Shown here: piece after piece, positions 1 to 11,249 of the stretch | How the letters are laid out: each line of letters begins with the position of its first letter | Position numbering within the stretch: position 1 is the stretch's first letter | Assembly (NCBI RefSeq): GCF_000350225.1 | Contig: NW_005179026.1 | Coordinates: forward strand, 527,991-591,990 | Source: Chondrus crispus | Taxonomy: Eukaryota; Rhodophyta; Florideophyceae; Gigartinales; Gigartinaceae | DNA: 64,000 nucleotides | Direction of reading: 5' to 3' | Notes under the pieces: model-generated | The model's input: only the letters and a program-made list of their open reading frames with translations | The model's database searches: none | Told to the model about the DNA's origin: nothing | Translations under genes and position numbers: made by a program

Positions 1-463
1 TTGCGGAGAAGTCTGCAGGCAGTGAGTTGTTGATGGCCATGCGGAGTATTGCACCTTGTCTCCTGTATTTGGCGTACATGGGGCTGTCTTGATCGGGTGT
101 AGGGTAGGCATGGTTGGGCAGGTGTTCCATGTCATTGATCAGTGCCATGTCCATTAGCGCTTGCTTCCATATGGGGAACTTGTCCCCATTGGACTCAAGG
201 GTTGGCAGTCGTCCATGGAACCGGTTGTCGGTGGGGTCTTCACCTGCCATGGTTGTGGGGTTGGTGCTGTTGTCTGCGGGCGGGGGCGGAGAAGAACGGC
301 TCTTGAGTGGTGATGTGGGTGCTGTGGGGTTTGCAGGGCGATATTCCAGGCCGCCAGGTTGGGCGGCTTGTGCTGGTGGCTTGTGTCGCTGCCTGGTTGA
401 TCGTCGGGGTTGTTGCACCTTTTTTTGTTGATCGATCTGCAGTTGTTTTTGCGCAGGGTCCAT
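1..463 (-). CDS. copia element E gag, N-terminal part (runs off the window)
   Basis: The minus strand reads without a stop from an ATG at 463 to the window edge, about 154 codons. The first 70 residues are rich in Gln, Pro, Ser and basic residues. After them comes a stretch of the copia Gag type, with the hallmark phrase FPIWKQALMDMALINDME near residues 95-112, which resembles the start of the UBN2-like capsid domain. The ATG lies inside the primer binding site, directly next to the LTR, so no separate leader is visible. What is seen: an open frame, an adjacent PBS and an LTR. What is known: copia Gag packages the element RNA. The rest of the element is outside the window, so intactness is unknown. 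Confidence 0.6.
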   Translation of the reverse strand, partial: MDPAQKQLQIDQQKKVQQPRRSTRQRHKPPAQAAQPGGLEYRPANPTAPTSPLKSRSSPPPPADNSTNPTTMAGEDPTDNRFHGRLPTLESNGDKFPIWKQALMDMALINDMEHLPNHAYPTPDQDSPMYAKYRRQGAILRMAINNSLPADFSA

Positions 464-467
464 AACC
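456..467 (-). promoter_or_regulatory. primer binding site of element E (half tRNA-iMet type)
   Basis: The minus strand reads GGTTATGGACCC directly after the LTR. It is complementary, with one mismatch, to the anticodon arm GGGCCCAUAACC found in animal initiator tRNA-Met. This is the arrangement known for Drosophila copia, which primes from a cleaved 5' half tRNA. The same motif follows the LTRs of elements B and C. Confidence 0.6.
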
Positions 468-612
468 TGTGGTGACGAGACGATGCCTCTCATGTACTTC
501 CCTCACTCTCACTCATTCTCTTAAGACTTGTGACCTAGCGCCGTCGTCTGTGCGGCGTTGTGAGCCGTGTATTACGTGTGCACGTGTGTGCATGTATGGT
601 TATCATTACACA
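468..612 (-). repeat. 5' LTR of copia element E
   Basis: This is a 145-bp segment starting TG and ending CA on the plus strand, ended by the PBS on its left. It is clearly related in sequence to the LTR of element D (18035-18224) and to the solo LTR at 40186-40300; all three share the GTGCACGTGTG-type and GATAACCATAC-type blocks. The right boundary is placed by analogy with those copies. The target duplication cannot be tested because the other end is outside the window. Confidence 0.6.
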
Positions 613-2324
613 CATTGGAGTACGTATGATACTTTACTACTTGACCTCCAACGGCGCGAACGTGCCCTAACCCCAATGACGCAGTCTAGTAGCCCAGCTG
701 CCTGCGTGGGGCATGCCTCTGCTGCAGTTGCGGCGGTCAAGAAATGCCGTTCTGGGCCAAGTGCTTCTCCGCGGTCGAACTGGCTCCTGCCATTGGTTCT
801 TTGCCTTTCCTATGGGTGCTTCTGTACTGCACCGGCCGTCTCGGGCTCCTTCTTTTCCGCAACTGCCCTGGGTCCGTTCGACTCAACGTGCGTGGCGAGA
901 GCCGTCATCCCGCGCTTTTTGGAAATGCCGCTGTCAGTGGCGACTCTGATTCAGGTTTTGCGCCAACTTACGACTCCGCTAGATCAGCCATGGCGGGCAC
1001 TTGGTACTGCTTGGCACCAAGCGCAAGTGTACGCCGTTCTATCGGGTAGAAAACGAATGATATCCTTGCGCTTGCGCTTGGATCGCCCCTTCCAAGCGGG
1101 CATGTGCTAAAGAAAAATTATAGCATGCGAGGGATAAAGGGAGATTTGGAAGCCCCGACCGGGGTTGGAGAGGGTCCTGCTACGTATGAACTAGGGCGTT
1201 GGCAGAGGTGGAGATCTTTTCGACTGAGAAGATGTAAGACATATTAGGTAGTTTGTGGAAGAACGATAAGACAAGGATGATAAGCTGATGCGCGAGGATG
1301 CGGGAGAAGAAATTGATTTCATCTTGGATGTTCCTCTTTGTAAGGATAGGTTCCATGAACAAAGCTGTAGGCTCAAATTGGCGGCGGGGATCAGAGGGTG
1401 GTTTCTGCGTGGAAATTTGATTGTATGAACACCGCCTGTCGGATACAGCCTGAGGTGGGACTGCAATATCGCGAATGGCGGGGTGGGAGGCGGGGCGGGA
1501 GGGCCGCCTCGCTCAAAGTGGCGGCGGTATAGGTGCGGGATGACAGCATTCGGCTGCACCAGACGCACCGAGCGCACAGCCGGCGGCATAGCGGAGTTGA
1601 TGAAGGAACTCGGCGGTGGTTAAGGGCGATGATGAGAGTCTCAGAGGGGAGGAAGGGTCCCGTGCGAGAGAGGGCGGGGTAAAGGGCCGAGAAAGGAGAA
1701 GTGCAACGAGGCGGGGAAGTGAATTTGTGCGGAAACGGAGCCGGTCTTCTATATTCTCGATCTCAACATTCCATCGCGCTCATGTGTCGCCTGCATTGCA
1801 CCCTCCAGACGTGTCTCTCTTAACCAACGCCTCCGATCGCACCGCCTTCACTTTTGCGTACACGTTCCCACGAACCCCTTTCTTTTCACCTTGACCTTAA
1901 CCGGTCACTTCATGTCCCACGTTCTCTTCAGAAAGCCGCGCGTGCCAACGCTTTGCAGTAGGATGTCTTGTTCTCCTTACCAGCAACCACCCATGTCGCA
2001 CCAGCTGAAAGTGCATGGCCGGCCACTTCTCGCGTGTTTACTACTGTCGTCGCATCTGCAGGCGCTAAACGCTGGCAAGGGTACGGGAGCGGACTTTCCC
2101 ACTTCTCCGTGCCCATGGAATGAGGCTGCCCCTAGGCCTGCGGTCATCGTTTCTAGAAGACAGACGATCAGGGATATTCAGGGCGCTATCGGTTGGCTCG
2201 CATCAGGTTTAGAGAGGATGGTGTGTGCGGGTCTGGGGTGCGGAAGGCTAGCGTGGGGGGCAAGAGAGGGGAATAGAGGGCATATTGGCGATAGAGGGTA
2301 GACTATTCGCGGGTGTGTCATATT
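613..2324. other. no recognisable gene
   Basis: This 1.7-kb stretch has open frames in several registers (for example 744-1049 and 1891-2301), but none resembles a known domain and they overlap each other. It is the sequence between element E and the target site of element A. Confidence 0.4.
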
Positions 2325-2530
2325 TGTTGAAGAAAGTGGGGCTATCCTTCCTTGCCCTTTTATTTATCGTGGCTACTCGCGTATTTATACTACTACCACT
2401 TCCATGTTTGTGGATGAACATGTGAAGCAGATGCGGGAAGCGTCGCGTAATTATTTCGCAAGCGTTTAGGACAGTAATAATTATTTCTTGACGTCCGACC
2501 CACCTGGTAAATTATTTGGCACTCCCATCA
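2325..2530 (-). repeat. 3' LTR of copia element A
   Basis: It runs TG...CA, is 206 bp long and is about 97% identical to 13288-13494 by eye. On the minus strand it is preceded by the purine-rich tract AAGGAAGGGAA (2531-2541), a good polypurine tract. The pol stop codon (2512-2514) lies inside this LTR. Confidence 0.85.
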
Positions 2531-2749
2531 TTCCCTTCCTTGTCAGATAATATTACTCCCAAACTTTGGCGTAAGTATTCAAAGCGTGTCTGTGAAAACG
2601 CCCTCGTCATCACATCTGCAATCGTTCTGGTTGTTGGGCAATATTTTATACGTATTACTTCTCGCTCGACTAAGTCTTGTACAAAATGATACTTGATTTC
2701 AATATGTTTTTGCGATTGTTGTTTGCACTCCCAGCTGATAGAGTTGCGA
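2512..2749 (-). pseudogene. copia A RNase H, C-terminal fragment
   Basis: The minus-strand frame gives the typical end of a copia RNase H. The phrase KHIEIKYHFVQDLV is followed by a segment ending in the usual ADVMTRAF motif, then a stop inside the LTR. It is the missing continuation of the frame that breaks off at 9437. The two pieces are separated by the block 2750-9436. Confidence 0.8.
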
Positions 2750-3005
2750 TCAGGAGAATAGGTCCTGCGCGGTCATCCGCTCCGAGACGTTCTGGCCCTG
2801 GCCCCGTCTCACTTTTGCCCCTGGTGTTGCGTACATGACTCAGCTCGCCTGGTATGCCGTGTTGTAGCGCATTTTTATTCGTTTAAATATCATTGGTGCG
2901 CCACTGCCAACACTGGACGAAGCATGATGGAATCGCTACGGGAAATACCTGTCACTGTAAGTCCAGTTATGCTTGTGACCACATCTTTCCAAAATTTGCA
3001 CGGAC

Positions 3006-3106
3006 TGTCGTATCTTACACGTGTACATAGCACTCCCACCGTATTTAACACCGTCGTCGCTCATGTCTCCAGTAAAGACGACCACAGGACTTGAGTCTCT
3101 CCCACA
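3006..3106 (+). repeat. 5' LTR of copia element B
   Basis: It is a 101-bp TG...CA segment preceded by CGGAC and followed at once by the PBS. Five substitutions separate it from the 3' copy. Confidence 0.9.
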
Positions 3107-3118
3107 GGTTATAGGCCC
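3107..3118 (+). promoter_or_regulatory. primer binding site of element B (half tRNA-iMet type)
   Basis: GGTTATAGGCCC begins one base after the LTR. It matches the complement of the initiator tRNA-Met anticodon arm at 11 of 12 positions, as in elements C and E. Confidence 0.55.
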
Positions 3119-3387
3119 TTCTTTTTCCTTTTTTCCCGCTCCGACTGTCCACCCTCTCCATTCCCCCTTCATCCCCCCACAACTAACCGGCTCACAGCCG
3201 CTCTCTTACCCCATCCTGCCCCCCAACCGGCCCACTGCTGATCATCACATCACACAACCGCCAAAACCAGCCCACGGCCAATCCGCACATCCCCCACACC
3301 AACCATTTCTTCTCCAGAGACTCCCCCCTATCCCTGACCTACTACCCCCCCTCCACGTCCCCAACTCCCACCAATCATCCACCCACC

Positions 3388-4452
3388 ATGGCATCCTCGC
3401 CCACACCTGACGGTCCCCGTATTTCGGTCACTCAACTGACACTCACCAATTTCAACTATTGGCACAACAACCTGATCCTCGTAGCCTCCATCAACAATTG
3501 CGACGGCCACCTGGACAACAACCCTCCACTCCCCACTGACGCAGCAGATATCCGATCCCACACACGCCAGAAACGCTTTGCTCTTGCACTTATCTTCCAC
3601 AGTCTATCCGAAGAAGTTCGATCCCTCCTCTCTGACGACGACCTCCTTCTCTCTCCTCACGATTTATGCAATAGACTCCATGAGATTACCGCCGCAAACC
3701 CCAGCAATGCTCCATACCTGCTGACAGCCCTCGCTCGCGAGACAACCCTGCACCCCGGCACTCCTTTGCTCGAATACCTTACACTCCACAAGAACATACG
3801 GACCCGGATGCGTGCCGTCAACTATCCTGGCATACAGGACAAAGGCACCGCTGCACAGTTTCTCCTGGACGGCTTACGTGACCACCCGGATTACAACCCG
3901 ATCGCTCTCACCCTCCATGCCCAATCCAGCCTCCTCCCCATCGAACAAATAGAAGCACACCTTCTCCACGCAGAAAAATATCTGTCAAGGCAAGCACCCC
4001 AACTTGCCAACCAAGCACACCCATCTCAACCCGCCCGCAGCGCCAGTACAACCCTCCCCGCGGCAACCGCAACGCCCGCCGCCCCAACCACTGGCGCGGC
4101 AAATGGTGCTCCTACCACGGCACCCCATCACACGACATGGACGAATGCATTTCAAAAATGCGAGAAAATGTTCACCACAGTGCACTTCAACAACAAGCCT
4201 TCAACCGTCCACGCCCCTCCACCCACGCCAAATGACCCCAACCCCCGATCCGCCCCACACACGCCAACTGGCAACAGGCCCCGACTCGCCCCACGTCCCC
4301 ACAGCACCAATACCACCCCAACAAGTGGAATACCGATCCCGACCCCATCTCGCAGCCACCCCCCACATCGTACGTACTTGACTCTGCTGCGTTCCCCACA
4401 CACCTCTGTACTGCACCCCCCCACATGCCCCCTTCCTATGGCTCCACCCTAA
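3388..4452 (+). pseudogene. copia B Gag
   Basis: The frame starts with ATG in the context ACCATGG. Residues 10-200 look like a copia Gag (UBN2-like) domain: FNYWHNNLILVA near the start, a helical middle, and a segment ending in HLLHAEKYLSRQ. The zinc knuckle is not in this frame. At about 4105-4146 another frame reads WCSYHG....H....C, a C-x2-H-x4-H-x4-C knuckle, so a frameshift lies near 4070. From there to 4452 this frame is Pro/Thr-rich read-through. Known role: capsid formation and RNA packaging. Confidence 0.7.
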
Positions 4453-4877
4453 CCGCCAACGGCTCCCCCTCACCCATATCTCATCAGGGACCCGTGACCC
4501 TGCATCCACGTACCAACCTGGCCCACCCGGCCTCCATCCCACTCCGCCGAGCCATTGTGACACCCCACATCAAACAAAATCTGCTTCCCATCCCACAACT
4601 ATCCTCCCATGTCGACACAAATTTTCAAAAAGACAAGGCATATATTTGCCGTCGCCTCCCACCCCCACCCCCTTCCTCCATTATAACCACCGCCGAACTA
4701 CGCCAAGGACTGTACCACGCCCAAATACCCACCTCCTTCACACCCCGCACGAGCGCACATGCCAATCTCACGAAGCCCCCCCCATTTCATCATACTTCCG
4801 CTCCGCCAAACCCCGATCCTCCGCACCCCCTCCCCCCGAACAGAAACCCCCTCATCATCCTCATGATCCCCATCTGA
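4371..4877 (+). pseudogene. copia B protease region (shifted frame)
   Basis: This frame (position 0 modulo 3) reads YLDSAAFPTH near 4377-4406. That corresponds to the aspartic protease active-site phrase LDSGA.H of copia polyproteins, with Ala in place of the Gly. The following residues, up to a stop at 4877, resemble the protease core and the start of the GAG-preintegrase region. It is out of frame with both Gag and integrase, so the polyprotein cannot be made without frame changes. Confidence 0.5.
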
Positions 4878-4879
4878 CA

Positions 4880-5935
4880 CTCCCCACGATCAAACACTCC
4901 CCACCCTCCTCCAAGACAACGATCACACCCCGCAAACCATCTCCGCCCCTCCTCAGCAAACCCCCATCTGCCTCCGACCTCGCCCACCACAACTATCATC
5001 TCAAACTGGGCCACATACACCCAAAGAAACTACACTACATGGCAACACACAATCTAGCCCGCGGACTGCCCCCTGCCCTCAATTCCACTCCACCCCGCCT
5101 CACATGCACCGGCTGCCTTGTCGGGAAAAATTCCCGTGCCCCATTCCACAAACACCCCCGTCAGGCACCCCCGGGACAACACATCCACACGGACATGTGC
5201 GGCCCCATCACACCCCTCTCTCCCAACAACAACCGCTACATGTTAACATTCACAGACGAAGGCGGCCGCAAGCTCTTTGCCTCCTTCCACCCAACACGCG
5301 CTACAGCCGCTACCCACGTCAAATTATTCTTGACGTCGATCAAACCAATGCACGGACACACCGTCCGCAATGTCACAAGCGACAATGCGAAAGAGTATAT
5401 CTCGCACGACCTCCGTGCATACTATACCGACCAACAAATCACCCTACATACCACCATTCCCCACACCCCGCAGGAAACTTCCCTCGCAGAGAGAGCCAAT
5501 CGCACAATTTTTGATCATGTCCGCGCGGCACTGTCCTCCTCTGACATGCCCCCACACTTCTGGGAATATGCTGCTCGTGATTACATAGACAAATACAATC
5601 ACACACCCCATCGCTCCAGCAAACAACTACCAGAGAGCCTCTGGTCTCCCACACCCGTCAATATCACTACCCTACTTCCCTTCGGACAACACGGATACGT
5701 AATCAACCCCGCACTAAAAACAAAGCTCGAACCCCGTGCCCAACTCCACCGCTATCTATACCGCGCAGACGCCACCCATTACGTCACCTGGAACCTCTCT
5801 ACCAAAAAAACCACCCGCTGTCGAGCTTCCGATTTTATCTCGTACGAACCCCACTGGGACCCCGTCTCCACCCAATCTAGAAAACAATTACCCCCACCCC
5901 CACACACAACAGCTCCCCCGTTCTACAGAACCACA
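4880..5935 (+). pseudogene. copia B integrase
   Basis: The second frame carries the GAG-preintegrase HHCC finger (HHNYHLKLGH, then CTGCLVGK) and the integrase core with all three acidic residues in place: HTDMCGPI, TSDNAKEY and the Glu of the SLAERANRT phrase. The frame is open from 4646 to 6136; the parts outside about 4880-5935 are not conserved. Known role: insertion of the cDNA into the host genome. It is fused to neither the protease nor the RT frame. Confidence 0.75.
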
Positions 5936-7658
5936 ACAACATCTCACCACCACCATCAGACTCCACGATCACATCGAAGCCCTCATTTCCATGCCCACAT
6001 CCTGCCTCAACACCCTGAACTACGACGCAGAACCCGGCAACACGGCAACAAATCCACGCTCCCTTCGCGCGGCGCGCCGAGCACCGGACTCCCACCTATG
6101 GGAGCACTCATGGAACGCCAAACTCGCCAGCCTTGAAAAACACGGCACACTCTCGTACATTCCCAAATCCTCCCTACCCCCTCAAGCCACCCTTCTCCCG
6201 CTCAAATTCACATTGCGCCTCAAACGCGATGAAACCGGCCAAGTAATCTCCCGGAAAACTCGCTGCAAAGCTCGCGGCGACAAACAAATCCCCCACGTCC
6301 ACTACGACCCTAACAACATCTCGAGCCTCGTCGCCGACCGAGATGCTGTCGGCTGTGCCCTCGCCCTCGCTGCCGGCACCCCACTTATCGCTGAACACTG
6401 GGACCTAGAGTCCGCATTTCTCCACGAAATCCTCGGCCCAGAAGAGACAATATACGTGCACCAACCCCCCCAATTTGACGGGTCATACAAACACCCCGGC
6501 CACGTTGGTGTACTTACAGGCATCATCTACGGCACCAAACAAGCGTGCAAAAGATTCACCTCAGGTCTCGCGAACAACTTCAAACTATGGCACTTTAGAC
6601 GCCTCACCAGCAACAGCTGCACCTTTATGCTCCGCAATGAAGACAATCCCCATTTCGTCCTCTTTGTCATCACTATTGAAGACTTCCTAGCCATAAGCAA
6701 CCACCGCCCCCTCCTGGATGCCACCCGCACCAAGCTCGCCTCACGCTACACCGTTAAGAACCTCGGCCCCGTACGCCACCTCTTGGGATGGAAAGTGGAC
6801 CGCACGCTCACCTCCATTTCCATCAGCCAACCTGCATTTACTGCAGACATTCTCACACGGTTCAACATGGAAGCATGCAGCCCAAGTCCCATCCCCTACG
6901 ACACCACAGTACTCTCTGCATGCCACCAAGACGAGACCAAACTACCACCATCCACCCCCTACTCAGCTGCAGTTGGCTGCCTACGGTACATCGCCGATAG
7001 CACACGCCCTGATCTTGCCTTCATCACAGGCCTCCTCGGTCGGTACTCCCACAATCCATGCCAACGACACTGGCACGCCGTCCAGCGAGTCTTTCGCTAT
7101 CTCCGTCACACCCCCACCCACGGGATTACATACGAAAATCCCATGCCATCCCAGCCCCTCCTAGCTTACTCCAACGCCGACTACGCCTCGTGCCTTGACA
7201 CACGCCGATCCACATCCGGTTTTGTAGCATTCTGGCGCCACGGCCCTGTAGCCTGGCAATCGAAACGACAAAAGTTTGTCGCCTCGTCTACATGGGAAGC
7301 GGAGTATGTAGCAGCCTTCTACGCCTCACAACACACAAACTGTCTCCGGAATCTCCTTCACGACTTTCGTGCCCTCAACATCTCCGTCCCAACCTCTCTC
7401 CACATCGACAACGCAGGCACTATCACAACTGCCAAATCCACACATCCGACTCCCAAATCAAAGCACATAGACGTCCAGTACCACTACGTCAATGAGCAAG
7501 TTCTCCGCAAACGTATCATTCCTGTGAAGATATCTTCCCGAGACAACCCTGCCGACTGTCTCACGAAGCGTCTCAAACCGGCGATCTTCAACCATCAACT
7601 CTCCACGCTCCAAATGACCGCAACGCCACCATCAAGCGCGGCGACTGTCGTATCTTAA
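5736..7658 (+). pseudogene. copia B reverse transcriptase and RNase H
   Basis: A 640-codon frame; similarity begins near 5935. The RT_copia palm starts with the HWDLESAFLHE motif (first catalytic Asp present). The usual xxDD box reads TIEDFLAIS, so the first Asp of the pair is Glu. RNase H follows with ADYASCLDTRRSTSGF, the STWEAEY phrase and LHIDNAG, so its acidic residues are kept. The stop at 7656-7658 lies 41 bp before the 3' LTR. With the altered xxDD box and the frame breaks upstream, the element is very probably inactive. Confidence 0.8.
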
Positions 7659-7699
7659 TTTTCTCCGCTTGATGCCGCCACCGATCATCCTCCACTCCT

Positions 7700-7800
7700 T
7701 GTCGTATCTTATACGTGTACATAGCACTCCCACCGTACTTAACACCGTCCTCGCTCATGTCCCCAGTAAAGACGACCACAGGTCTTGAGTCTCTCCCACA
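7700..7800 (+). repeat. 3' LTR of copia element B
   Basis: It is a 101-bp copy of 3006-3106, followed by the target duplication CGGAC. No strong polypurine tract is visible in front of it. Confidence 0.9.
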
Positions 7801-7981
7801 CGGACGTTTATAGTTTCGCCTAAAATTTCCTCAAACGTTTTGGCAATGGTTTGCCGATTCTTTTCGGTTTTGTGGAAAAGTGGCTCAGTTGGAAGATATC
7901 ATTACAGCTAATCGAGCTGTTTACAAATTGCTTACGTATGGAAAAGGTCCTCGAGGTGATGATCTGGTGCTCGCCCCAGCT

Positions 7982-8037
7982 GTCCAGAATTGAAGGTCTG
8001 TGTGCTCGCACGAGCACAAAGACCTTCAATTCTGGAC
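7982..8037. repeat. long hairpin with 2-base loop
   Basis: Arms of 27 bases with one mismatch surround the loop CA. The left arm begins GTCCAGAATTGAAGG. It lies in the non-coding part of the 2750-9436 insertion. Confidence 0.75.
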
Positions 8038-8856
8038 TTCGAAAGCGCGTGAGTCTCTCTTAGACTATCTGAGTGAAGTGGATGGGCCGGTAACACCCAC
8101 AGAAACGGCGGCGTATTTGGAAGATAAGTAGTGGTGGGGCACGGACGTTGAGGCTCTTTTCTTTCCCCCGGAAGACAAAGGCAATTCACTGGAAGCGCAT
8201 CCAAGTAAACAAACGAACTGTTAGGTGGTATAGAATCGTTTGCAGCTGGTAGAGTGGAAACAGCGGTCTCGTTAGGGATTATGAGACTCGGTCATTAAAA
8301 AATCATATAGCGACCGCTGGGCACGCCTGCCGAGATGATGATCTCGTCGTAGTGGTGATCCATAAGGGGGCGCTAGGTGCCCGGGAAGAGGGCAAAGCAC
8401 CTGGAAATATTGGTTTTGATGTCCTCTGTGGCGGCGCCCTTGTATGAAGCCAGGATAACTTTCCTACTGCCCATCATAATTTCTATACGATGCCTGTCGC
8501 AGTCATTGTCCGAAGCGCTCGCATCGGCGCCAGCCTTTTGCGTGAGAGGCGGCGGCGTCCGCGAGCACTGCAGCCGCGGCTGCTTCTGCTGCTGCTGAGC
8601 AGCGTCGATACGATCTCGAGGGCTTTGCTGATACTCTCGCACGCATAAACATAATACAAAATCCCAACACACAATCCCCACAACCAACCACTCCCAGACC
8701 CTACCCCCTACGCCGGCCCCTGACCTGACCCAGTGCTCTCTTTCAATTATTGCACCCACTTGCGTATTATCCCGCCTGTCCGCCATCCTCCCGACATTAA
8801 CGCTGCGCACTCTCACTAGCTTCCCGCTCCTCTTCGTCCCATCTCTGCGCCTCTTT

Positions 8857-8904
8857 GACTGTCTCCCCGCCTTCCCTGATGTCAGGGAAGGCGAGGAGAC
8901 AGTC
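8857..8904. repeat. second long hairpin
   Basis: Arms of about 23 bases (GACTGTCTCCCCGCC...) pair with one internal mismatch around a minimal loop. Apart from these two hairpins, 7806-9420 shows no gene that I can support. Confidence 0.7.
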
Positions 8905-9436
8905 ACATTTCAAAATGTGGGACCTGGCTCTTTGAGGACCAAGAGCTCTGATTGGCTGAAAAAGGTGGGACCGATGAATCGGAGCCATCCATTCTCCTAC
9001 ATGATTTACTCGTAGAATATGACCGCCCCCAATAAACGGACAGCTATTGATGGAAGAGACTGGTAGTGTAATGCGAGGGTGCACGTCTCCAGAATGTTTC
9101 TGAGTTTCGCAGAAAAAGTTGCTCAAACTTTCGGCAGCACTTTGGGAACCTTTGAAACTTCAGAAACATTCATCAACCTTTTCAAAGATGCCGGATCGCA
9201 TTACAGCACCGATCGAGGGTGGATGGAAATATTCCATCATTGAGGCCTTGCTTGCAGGATCCAACAAGGTACACCACCGGAACCAACGGGAATGCCGTTT
9301 GAGGCGAATATCAGAAAAATCAATTGTCAACCAGGATTTTACGGAGCCATGAGCCTTGGTAATTGGGACCAAATTTGTATGGCTCTGGGTCACAGACTCT
9401 GATGCTCAGGGCCATTATTGGGACGTATTCTCCTGA

Positions 9437-10863
9437 ATGCGACTCTGATAGCTCCTGTGTTGTCTTCCTAAGTGACCGTTGGTTTCTCAGAACCACATCT
9501 CAATTCAGACAACATCTGACGCATCCATCTCGCTTCTTTCCCGCAGTTTGACAAGGCATTATATTCGGCTTCTGTCGATGAAAGTGCTGTGCATGTTGTT
9601 TTCTGCTCATCCAACTGACAGTTCCAGAATGCAACTGAAAAACATTTCCACTTGTTGACTTTCTCTTATCACTGTCACCACCCCAATCAGCATCTGAAAA
9701 TCCAAAAACATCCGGGAAACATTTCTCAGCGCTTTTGTAAAACAGCCTAAAAAATAGTGATCCCTGAATGTATCTCATTATTCTTTTAACATCAGTCCAA
9801 TCTGACTCAGACGGCGACGAAGACTTTCTTGATACAATCCCGACAGCATGTGCAATATCTGGCCTGGTCCGTGTGGATAGGTGTAACAGACCATCAATAG
9901 CTTTCCGATAAATAGTTTCAGAGAAGGATTTTTTCTTATCTGTGCTATCCCTATTTCCATTGTTCATCTTAGGCAACATGGGCGTGCTGGTATGGTTGCA
10001 CTTGTCCATTGAGAAAGTTGCCAAAAGCTGCTTGGAATATTCTTGCTGTTCCAGAAATAGCCCTTCCTTGAAAAAATGAAACCTCACACCGAGAAATACA
10101 GTACCATGACCTAGATTCTTCATTTTAAATTTAGCCATCAGCTCCTTCTTCGCATTTATAATCCAGCTTTCACGCAGCGCAAACAGAAGGATGTCATCAA
10201 CATAGATGATTATCCATACGAATTCCCCGTTTTTGTCCCGTCGAACAAATATGCATTTCTCGCTTTTCAGCTGAATATACTTCAACCTTTTCATCACAGC
10301 ATTCCAATGTCTATTCCATATTTTTGAGGCATTCTTCAGTCCATAAATGGCCTTCAACAGCTTCAAGCATTATCCTTTCTTCAGACCAACCTCGATGCCT
10401 TTTGGCGGACGCACATATATGATCTCAGACTCGTCCAGTTTCCCATTGAAAATGCCGTTTTGACGTCCATTTGATGAACATTGCTGTCCATTGCAGTGAT
10501 TAAATTAAGCAACAATCTGAGAGAAGTGATGTCAATTACCAGTGAATAAGTATTCTCGACCTGCCGTTGGTGGAAGCCCTTCGCAACAATACGGGCTTTA
10601 AAAATATCCGCAGCGAGAATTGGGTCCTTGATGGTCAAAATTAGCTTCGTGTCAATTATATGACTATGACGTGGAGGGACTTGATCTTTCCCTATCTTGG
10701 AGTTCTTTGACGTCCGCATCAATAACTTGTCTCCAATGTGCGGCGTTTGGCCCTCTGAGGGTCTGGTCAATTGTCTGTTCTTCATTTGAGATCTGAGCTT
10801 GGAAACCAAACAGATCTGGGGTATTCCGATCGCTCGTCGGGTAGCGTGAATTTCCTGATTCAT
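9437..10863 (-). pseudogene. copia A reverse transcriptase and RNase H (N-terminal part)
   Basis: From 10863 down, the minus strand reads the RT region in two frames with a break near 10370-10380. The xxDD box is intact (WIIIYVDDILLFA). RNase H follows (the FSDADWGGDSDKRKSTSG phrase) with further frame breaks near 9590. The last recognisable words are EDNTGAIRVA near 9440, after which the frame is cut by the inserted block. The YVDD box differs from the SMDD-type box of elements C and D, so A belongs to another copia lineage. Confidence 0.8.
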
Positions 10864-11249
10864 TCTCTACAGTGTCCTGATTTTCTGACTCAATTTCTAC
10901 AATGTTGTCATCATTAGAAATAGTTCTAGGAATATGCGTTACCATTAAATGGCTGTCCTCCAGAGCATGTGTTTCATCATTTTGATCATGCGTAGCAACA
11001 GTGCCGGTTTTCATTGGGTTGCCACTTCCATCTTGGTTTCCCTCTGAAGCATTTTGTTCCATGACGTAAATTGGATCAACTTCTTCCTCTATGTTATCCG
11101 ACTTAGCTTCCGAAACGTGCTTGTTCCATTCATGTTCGGGAAATTTAGTCTCATGGAATGAAATATGTCTCACAGAGAGAACGTTTCTAGACCGTTAGTC
11201 CAATATTCGATTAAGACGGTGCGGCATACATCTGAGCAGGGGGCCCTCT

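Larger units (their letters stand above)
3006..7800 (+). mobile_element. Ty1/copia element B, plus strand, complete but broken
   Basis: Two 101-bp LTRs (3006-3106, 7700-7800) differ at five positions and are flanked by a perfect 5-bp target duplication CGGAC (3001-3005, 7801-7805). Between them lie, in order, the PBS, Gag, protease, integrase, reverse transcriptase and RNase H, but in three different frames (about 3388-4070, 4371-4877, 4880-5935 and 5935-7658). The LTRs are unusually short. The element sits inside the 2750-9436 insertion, so it is the youngest of the three nested layers. Confidence 0.9.
2750..9436. mobile_element. insertion with 16-bp inverted ends inside copia A
   Basis: The left end TCAGGAGAATAGGTCC (2750-2765) and the reverse complement of the right end (9421-9436), TCAGGAGAATACGTCC, match at 15 of 16 positions. 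The block interrupts the RNase H frame of element A. TGCGA occurs at 2745-2749 and again at 9438-9442, one base beyond the right end; this may be the target duplication, but the register is imperfect. Without the nested copia B the block is about 1.9 kb and codes for nothing I recognise, so it looks like a non-autonomous DNA transposon. It contains two long hairpins. Confidence 0.5.

Noticed and set aside
469..1110. 213-codon plus-strand frame at the left edge
   Set aside because: It starts inside the LTR of element E, overlaps other open frames and has no recognisable domain.
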